From Actinomycetes bacterium (GTDB lineage: Bacteria > Actinomycetota > Acidimicrobiia > Acidimicrobiales > Acidimicrobiaceae): a DNA stretch of 64,000 bases. Positions 59,544 through 64,000 of this stretch are shown here, piece after piece. How positions within the stretch are numbered: position 1 is the first letter of the stretch; the number at the start of each line of letters is the position of its first letter. Position numbers and translations under genes: made by a program. The DNA lies in the NCBI GenBank assembly GCA_021805205.1, contig JAJZFV010000046.1, forward strand, positions 1 through 64,000, in the 5' to 3' direction. The notes under the pieces were generated by a model. The model did not search any database, was not told the DNA's origin, and worked only from the letters and a program-made list of their open reading frames with translations.

Positions 59544-60269
59544 ATGGCAAGTCCACTAAAAGCTCAGGCAAAAGCGGAGACTCGTTTGGCCCTTACGCAA
59601 TATGAGTCGCTGTTAGTAACCATTTTCATACCGATCCTGGCACTTATAGCGTTCTCTAAGATCATTAAATTGACCTACCCAGGGGCATCGAGGATCGGCT
59701 ATTTGGTTCCTGGTACCATAGCTCTCGCAACCATGGCAACTGGTTTAGTCTCTCTCGGAATCGCCACCGGAGTGGAGCGTAACTACGGAGTAATGAAGCG
59801 CCTTGGAACTACTCCGCTAACACGGGGGAACCTAGTTGCGGCCAAGATGATCGCCGTAATCGCAGTTGAAATAATCCAAGTTACCTTGATTGTCATCGTC
59901 GGCCTCTTACTGGGATGGTCGCCGACCTTCAATGCAATTCAATTCATCGTCGCTGAGGTATTAGCTACTATCGCGTTCAGTGGCGCTGGCCTACTTCTTG
60001 CCGGTCGCCTCTCCTCGGAGGGAGTCCTAGCATCGGCGAATGGAATCTTCCTAATTCTCCTGGTACTCGGCGGGATGATAGTCCCTCTGACTTCGCTTCC
60101 TAAAGTAATCGGCTATGTCTCAAAGCTACTACCCGGTTATGCGACAGCGCACTTACTCTACGGAGCAACCGCGACCCATGTCGCATCTAATGCAAGCAGT
60201 TGGATCACGCTCATCGTATGGGCTATTGCGATGCCGCTTATAGCCACACGAACCTTTAAATTCGACTGA
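59544..60269 (+). CDS. ABC-2 type exporter permease
   Basis: 241 residues with six TM helices. 'NYGVMKRLGTTPLTRGNLVA' is the coupling helix of the ABC-2/DrrB type. It starts 40 bases after its ATPase. The stop is just before the ctaA region. The pair likely moves a hydrophobic substrate; which one cannot be read. Confidence 0.88.
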   Translation: MASPLKAQAKAETRLALTQYESLLVTIFIPILALIAFSKIIKLTYPGASRIGYLVPGTIALATMATGLVSLGIATGVERNYGVMKRLGTTPLTRGNLVAAKMIAVIAVEIIQVTLIVIVGLLLGWSPTFNAIQFIVAEVLATIAFSGAGLLLAGRLSSEGVLASANGIFLILLVLGGMIVPLTSLPKVIGYVSKLLPGYATAHLLYGATATHVASNASSWITLIVWAIAMPLIATRTFKFD

Positions 60270-60326
60270 TTGCAGCTAGGCTCGGTCGCCGACTATTTCA
60301 GGTACGGATGTAATAGAATCTTTGCT

Positions 60327-61280
60327 GTGATTAGATCGTCTATAAAGTGGCTAAAAGAGTGGGAGATCTCCCCTAAGACCTACAAGAAAATGACCCTCTT
60401 CTCGTTGATCGGCCTCTCGCTTATCATTATTTCGGGTGGGGCAGTTCGGCTAACCCAATCAGGATTAGGTTGTCCGACATGGCCAAACTGCCAAGGGAGC
60501 CATTTGGTTGCCACGTTCAGCTTTCATCCGATGATTGAATTCACTAACCGAGTGATTACGATCTTTCTGACCGTAGCGGTCATGGTAGCCTCTGCAGGAG
60601 CCTTCTTTAGAAGGCCATTCCGCAAAGACCTTGCCTGGCTCTCTGCTGGAATGGTCTTCGGTCTAATCGGACAAATTATCCTCGGCGGTATCACCGTTTT
60701 GGAGAAGTTAGCTCCTCCCTTTGTTATGGCTCACTTCACCCTGTCGCTAATTTGTGTTCTCGACGCCATTGTCCTCTACTATCGTGCCAGTTCCGGAACC
60801 TCGCCGAGTCGACCCATAGTTGGTAAAGAGGTGATCTGGCTATCACGACTAATGTTGGCGGTGCTCTCTTTTGTTTTGCTAGTTGGTACAGCAGTTACAG
60901 GTTCTGGCCCCCACTCCGGAAGCCCTCTAGCGGTTCGTCTTCCTTTTCCTCTGCGTGACGTAGCTCAGCTACACGCCGACGGAGTCATGTTTTTGATTGG
61001 ACTCACTCTAGCTATGCTCTTCTTGCTACACCAAGGCTCGGTCGTAGATGGGATCTCTAAAAAGGGACGAATGCTTCTGTGGCTGATGCTGATTCAAGGG
61101 TTCATTGGATACACCCAATACTTCTCGAATCTACCCGCACTTCTAGTCGGATTTCACATCGCAGGGGCAACTGCGCTCTGGATTGCGATGCTGTGGTTTA
61201 ACTTGACCCTCTTCGACCGCGGCGAAATGGACGCGAAGGCCGTTGAAGCGGTAAGAGGCGAGTCGGTACACGCTATTTAG
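60327..61280 (+). CDS. ctaA: Heme A synthase CtaA
   Basis: 317 residues if GTG 60327 starts it; TTG 60270 and ATG 60390 are alternatives, and no good ribosome site is seen for any. Eight TM helices. 'ISGGAVRLTQSGLGCPTWPN' is the family hallmark with Cys of the periplasmic loop. His ligands lie in 'FHPMIEFTNR', 'VMAHFTLSL', 'AQLHADGVMF' and 'VGFHIAGATA'. CtaA converts heme O to heme A for aa3-type oxidases. No ctaB is in the window. Confidence 0.92.
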   Translation: MIRSSIKWLKEWEISPKTYKKMTLFSLIGLSLIIISGGAVRLTQSGLGCPTWPNCQGSHLVATFSFHPMIEFTNRVITIFLTVAVMVASAGAFFRRPFRKDLAWLSAGMVFGLIGQIILGGITVLEKLAPPFVMAHFTLSLICVLDAIVLYYRASSGTSPSRPIVGKEVIWLSRLMLAVLSFVLLVGTAVTGSGPHSGSPLAVRLPFPLRDVAQLHADGVMFLIGLTLAMLFLLHQGSVVDGISKKGRMLLWLMLIQGFIGYTQYFSNLPALLVGFHIAGATALWIAMLWFNLTLFDRGEMDAKAVEAVRGESVHAI

Positions 61281-61353
61281 AAATTGGAAGACTAATCGCG
61301 GAAGCGGTCCTATCAAATGACCTATTATCTTTGTCAGCGTACGGTGGTTTCGA

Positions 61354-61659
61354 ATGTCAGGAATTCAAATGGGATCGACAACAATAACTCGACCAGAAGT
61401 AACAACTGACGATGAAACTGAATTAGATCGTGACTGGCGGGTTGTGGTGTGGAACGATCCGATCAACCTCATCTCCTACGTCGTCTATGTTCTTCGTCTT
61501 ACCTTTGGGTACTCCCTTGCAAAGGCGACGGAGTTGACGATGGAGGTCCACAACAACGGCCGTTCGATCGTCTCTTCCGGTCCCCGTGAAAAAGCCGAAT
61601 CTGAGGCACATACTCTGCACGGATACGGACTTTGGGCAACTTTGGAAAGAGATCTATAA
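61354..61659 (+). CDS. clpS: ATP-dependent Clp protease adaptor ClpS
   Basis: 101 residues. 'WRVVVWNDPINLISYVVYVL' and 'VHNNGRSIVSSGPREKAESE' fit ClpS, with the Asn-Asp-Pro loop that binds N-degron residues and the Clp-contact region. ATG 61354 or 61369 may start it. It delivers substrates to ClpA/ClpC. It is followed by the DUF2017 gene, a standard actinobacterial pairing. Confidence 0.95.
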   Translation: MSGIQMGSTTITRPEVTTDDETELDRDWRVVVWNDPINLISYVVYVLRLTFGYSLAKATELTMEVHNNGRSIVSSGPREKAESEAHTLHGYGLWATLERDL

Positions 61660-61677
61660 ACTTCGGTGTTATAGGCA

Positions 61678-62154
61678 GTGATGAACAGAAGACACGGACC
61701 AATCGGAAGGCTAGGGCCAGACTTATTCGAAAACCGCCTCGAAGAGGCAGAGGTCGAACTTTTAACGATCCTCCCGGACGTAGTTAACGAAGCCATGGAG
61801 ATGAATTCACCCTACGTCTCGCGTCTATTTCCTCCTACTTATCCTTTCGAACCCGACAGTCAAAAGGACTTTGACTCCATGGTTGGCGACTCCCTAATTG
61901 AGCGTCACCGAGGTCTTCTATCTGGCTTTACCTCGACCCTAAAGCAAAAGCAACTGAACCATAACGACCTCGCCACCTGGGTGGGAGCCATAAACGATAT
62001 TCGATTAGTACTCGGAAGCGCACTTGAGGTTTACGAGGGTATGGACGACTTAGATGAATCTGACCCTCGATATCAGGACTTCATGATCTACAACTATCTA
62101 TCCTGGCTCCAAGGATCGATCCTAGATTTTTTATCTGAACAATTTTCAGACTAG
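61678..62154 (+). CDS. DUF2017 protein next to ClpS
   Basis: 158 residues, mostly helical. 'LLTILPDVVNEAMEMN', 'YVSRLFPPTYPFEP' and 'NDIRLVLGSALEVYEGMDDL' agree with the DUF2017 family, which nearly always follows clpS in actinobacteria. A role in Clp-dependent protein quality control is guessed from that linkage only. It starts 18 bases after clpS. The C-terminal 'DFMIYNYLSWLQGSILDFLS' is the most conserved part. Confidence 0.88.
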   Translation: MMNRRHGPIGRLGPDLFENRLEEAEVELLTILPDVVNEAMEMNSPYVSRLFPPTYPFEPDSQKDFDSMVGDSLIERHRGLLSGFTSTLKQKQLNHNDLATWVGAINDIRLVLGSALEVYEGMDDLDESDPRYQDFMIYNYLSWLQGSILDFLSEQFSD

Positions 62155-62230
62155 CTGTAAACACAATTATTGCTCAGGAAACCCAAGGTGCTTCGAAACA
62201 CCCACAGGAAAGGAACTGTTAGGTATCGGG

Positions 62231-63823
62231 ATGCGTATCGACTCACTCAACGTAGGAATCGTTTCGAAGACGGGCGATCGCTCTCTCACTGAATTTTGGC
62301 GAGATCTCGCCTCCGATGCCCAGTCGGTATCGACACATAGCTCTATAAACGCTGCAAGAACTTCCGACATCTTGATAGTCATTGGAGCACAATCCCTTGA
62401 TGCCAATGAGATTGCGGCTATTGCGGCATTAGATTGCTCCTCGATCATCTACCACATAACCCGAGAGGGAAGCTTTACCCTAGATGAAAAAGAGTATGAC
62501 GTCTGCGATTTAGGCGACGGCGAATGGTACGTAAAGGGACAAGGAGCTGAAGTGCCTATCTCCTTCCGCCCTCTTGCTATCAAGGGAGAAGCGAAGTCAA
62601 TATTTTCTATATCAAAAGCTATGGTCGACTTCAACGTGGCAATTGAGTTGGAGAAGGCCAGAGTCGTGGCATTCAGCGAGATAGAGACAAATTCGGTAGA
62701 TCGCAGGGTCAAAACACTGCTTCGGGATCACCTTCTTTATCAAAAAAGCCATGCCGTAAGATCAACTCGCGTAGCGATTGCCGGATATGGTCCTTATGGA
62801 GGAATGGGACACTACCACGGGAGTGCAATTGAAGCTACTAAAGGTCTCGAGTTAGTGGCCATTGCAGATCCAAGCATTGAGCGACAGGAGTCGGCCAAAG
62901 TTCAGTTCCCTCAGATTTCGACCTATGGCAACGTATCAGAGATGCTAACAGAGGCCGAGTTCGATCTGATAATAATTGCTACCCCTCCATCGACTCACTT
63001 CGACCTAGCTAAGTCATCTCTGATGGCCGGAAAACACGTCGTCGTAGAAAAGCCGATGTGCCTTACCGTCGAAGAGGTAGACGAACTTCACCAGATTGCC
63101 ATCACAAGCGGTCTCACCTTGACCGTTCATCAAAATCGTCGCTACGACGCCGACTTTCTAGCTCTGCGCGAGATTATCGAGGGTGGAGAGATCGGCGAAG
63201 TCTTCAACATTGAAACAACCGTCGGAACCTTCGAACACCCGTGTCGGGCCTGGCACAGCGACGAAAAGATCTCGGGTGGCGCAGCCTACGATTGGGGTTC
63301 ACACCATATCGATTGGATCCTCCTTCTTTATGGTGAATCTCCAACGGAGATCTTTGCAACCTCCCACAAGAGAGTCTGGAATGATGTTACCAACGTTGAC
63401 CAGATGAAGATCGAGATGGTCTTTGCCGACGGTCGCGAAGCCACCTTCATCCAGAGTGAAATATCAGCGATAAGAAAGCCTAAATTTTACGTTCAGGGCA
63501 CTAAAGGTACAATCGTTGGATGGTACCAACCGATAGTAGAGGAACAGATTTCGTTTCCATTTGGATACCGAGAGACTCACCACCATTTCGCCGAAGCACC
63601 GGTCGACCTTGAGATAGCAAAGTACATAGGAGACAACCGCATTGTCACCCAAAAGTACCGTCCCAAGTTCACTGAACCTTTCGAATTTCACAGGAATATC
63701 GCAGCTCACCTCCACAACGGAGAGGCAATAGAGGTGAAACTCTCTCAAGTGCGAAGAGTAATCGGCGTCCTAGAAGAGTCCCAAAGAATAAGCACATCCA
63801 AAGAACACTTCTATAAGTTTTAG
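62231..63823 (+). CDS. Gfo/Idh/MocA-family oxidoreductase with extra N-terminal domain
   Basis: 530 residues, about 170-180 longer than usual. Residues 1-~175 form an extra alpha/beta region ('MRIDSLNVGIVSKTGDRSLT', 'ILIVIGAQSLDANEIAAIAA') of unknown fold. A normal Gfo/Idh/MocA enzyme follows: NAD-binding 'VAIAGYGPYGGMGHYHGSAI', 'IIIATPPSTHFDLAKSSLMA', the EKP motif in 'HVVVEKPMCLTVEEVDELHQ', and the catalytic region 'GGAAYDWGSHHIDWILLLYG'. Such enzymes oxidise or reduce sugars, often those for cell-surface glycans. A second Rossmann-type gene follows. Surface-glycan supply for flagellin is an open idea. Confidence 0.88.
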   Translation: MRIDSLNVGIVSKTGDRSLTEFWRDLASDAQSVSTHSSINAARTSDILIVIGAQSLDANEIAAIAALDCSSIIYHITREGSFTLDEKEYDVCDLGDGEWYVKGQGAEVPISFRPLAIKGEAKSIFSISKAMVDFNVAIELEKARVVAFSEIETNSVDRRVKTLLRDHLLYQKSHAVRSTRVAIAGYGPYGGMGHYHGSAIEATKGLELVAIADPSIERQESAKVQFPQISTYGNVSEMLTEAEFDLIIIATPPSTHFDLAKSSLMAGKHVVVEKPMCLTVEEVDELHQIAITSGLTLTVHQNRRYDADFLALREIIEGGEIGEVFNIETTVGTFEHPCRAWHSDEKISGGAAYDWGSHHIDWILLLYGESPTEIFATSHKRVWNDVTNVDQMKIEMVFADGREATFIQSEISAIRKPKFYVQGTKGTIVGWYQPIVEEQISFPFGYRETHHHFAEAPVDLEIAKYIGDNRIVTQKYRPKFTEPFEFHRNIAAHLHNGEAIEVKLSQVRRVIGVLEESQRISTSKEHFYKF

Positions 63824-63850
63824 AAGCACAAATAAAGAAACGGAATAGTT

Positions 63851-64000
63851 TTGCGCGAAGTCACTTGGATAATTGCCGCTAGCGGATCTGGAATCGCCAA
63901 CGCTGCCGTAATTCCGGCCCTACAGGCTACCGACGGTTCTCGAATTATCGGGCACTGCTCCCTTTCGCAACCAAATGTTCCGCTCGATAGTACTGAAGCC
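63851..64000 (+). CDS. Start of a Rossmann-fold (likely Gfo/Idh/MocA) gene, cut by window end
   Basis: TTG start 27 bases after the previous gene, open to the end of the window (50 codons). 'WIIAASGSGIANAAVIPALQ' has the Gly-rich loop and following helix of a dinucleotide-binding domain, and 'DGSRIIGHCS' the next strand, as in Gfo/Idh/MocA oxidoreductases. The 3' end lies outside the window. Ribosome site weak (ACGGAA). Confidence 0.6.
   Translation, partial: MREVTWIIAASGSGIANAAVIPALQATDGSRIIGHCSLSQPNVPLDSTEA

Noticed and set aside
1-64000. CRISPR arrays, tRNA or rRNA genes
   Set aside because: I saw no regularly spaced direct repeats with unique spacers and no tRNA cloverleaf or rRNA signature while reading; a covariance-model scan would settle tRNAs.

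Overview
The window looks like a chromosomal segment of an actinobacterium, most likely class Acidimicrobiia (Acidithrix/Ferrimicrobium-like). This is inferred from moderate GC, many GTG/TTG starts, the ClpS-DUF2017 pair, an SCO6880-type secretion protein, 'GYWLVASDGGIFSFGDA' surface repeats and a Gram-positive style flagellum without P- or L-ring genes. No 16S rRNA is present, so the placement is inference.

Layout. 1-4.4 kb: the end of a channel-like membrane protein, a MoaD/ThiS-like protein, a tiny ORF, a crotonase-fold protein and an ABC exporter pair. 4.4-14.2 kb (mostly + strand): the flagellar switch and export gate, fliM-fliN-fliO-fliP-fliQ-fliR-flhB, then a minus-strand TPR glycosyltransferase, then flhA, an FlhF-like gene without a GTPase core and a small membrane protein. 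14.2-31.7 kb (- strand): motB, motA, flbD, then the basal body/hook operon read as flgB-flgC-fliE-fliF-fliG-fliH-fliI-fliJ-(NlpC/P60+SLT enzyme)-fliK-flgD-flgE, then a filament block read as fliC, fliD, fliS and a FliT-position gene. 31.7-33.3 kb: non-coding, decayed DNA with two head-to-head IS3-family transposase fragments. 33.3-43.7 kb (- strand): a large TPR glycosyltransferase and a full chemotaxis operon (SDR, cheA, cheW, cheY, cheB, cheR, cheY, two CheX-like genes). 43.9-47.4 kb: csrA (+) abutting fliW (-), then flgL, flgK and a FlgN-like chaperone. 47.4-52.5 kb: a compact five-gene type IV secretion-like operon with no relaxase. 52.5-64 kb: a two-component system, a Fur-family regulator with an apparent frameshift, a GH25-like surface protein with perfect DNA repeats, sdhD/sdhC, serS, an ABC exporter, ctaA, clpS, a DUF2017 gene, a Gfo/Idh/MocA oxidoreductase and the start of another gene.

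How the genes fit together. Nearly all parts of one flagellum and one chemotaxis pathway are here. Four matches to the flagellar sigma-28 -10 box (GCCGATAA-like) precede fliC, flbD-motA-motB, SDR-cheA and flgN, which suggests a late-gene regulon. I saw no fliA, flgM, flgG/flgF, fliL, flhG, cheD or chemoreceptor gene, so these must lie elsewhere or be absent. FliW/CsrA likely link flagellin level to translation. The two TPR glycosyltransferases are candidates for flagellin modification.

The best candidates for less-described biology are the relaxase-less T4SS-like operon, the GTPase-less FlhF, the bifunctional NlpC/P60+SLT enzyme in the rod-scaffold position, the tandem CheX-like pair, and the convergent csrA/fliW with no gap.
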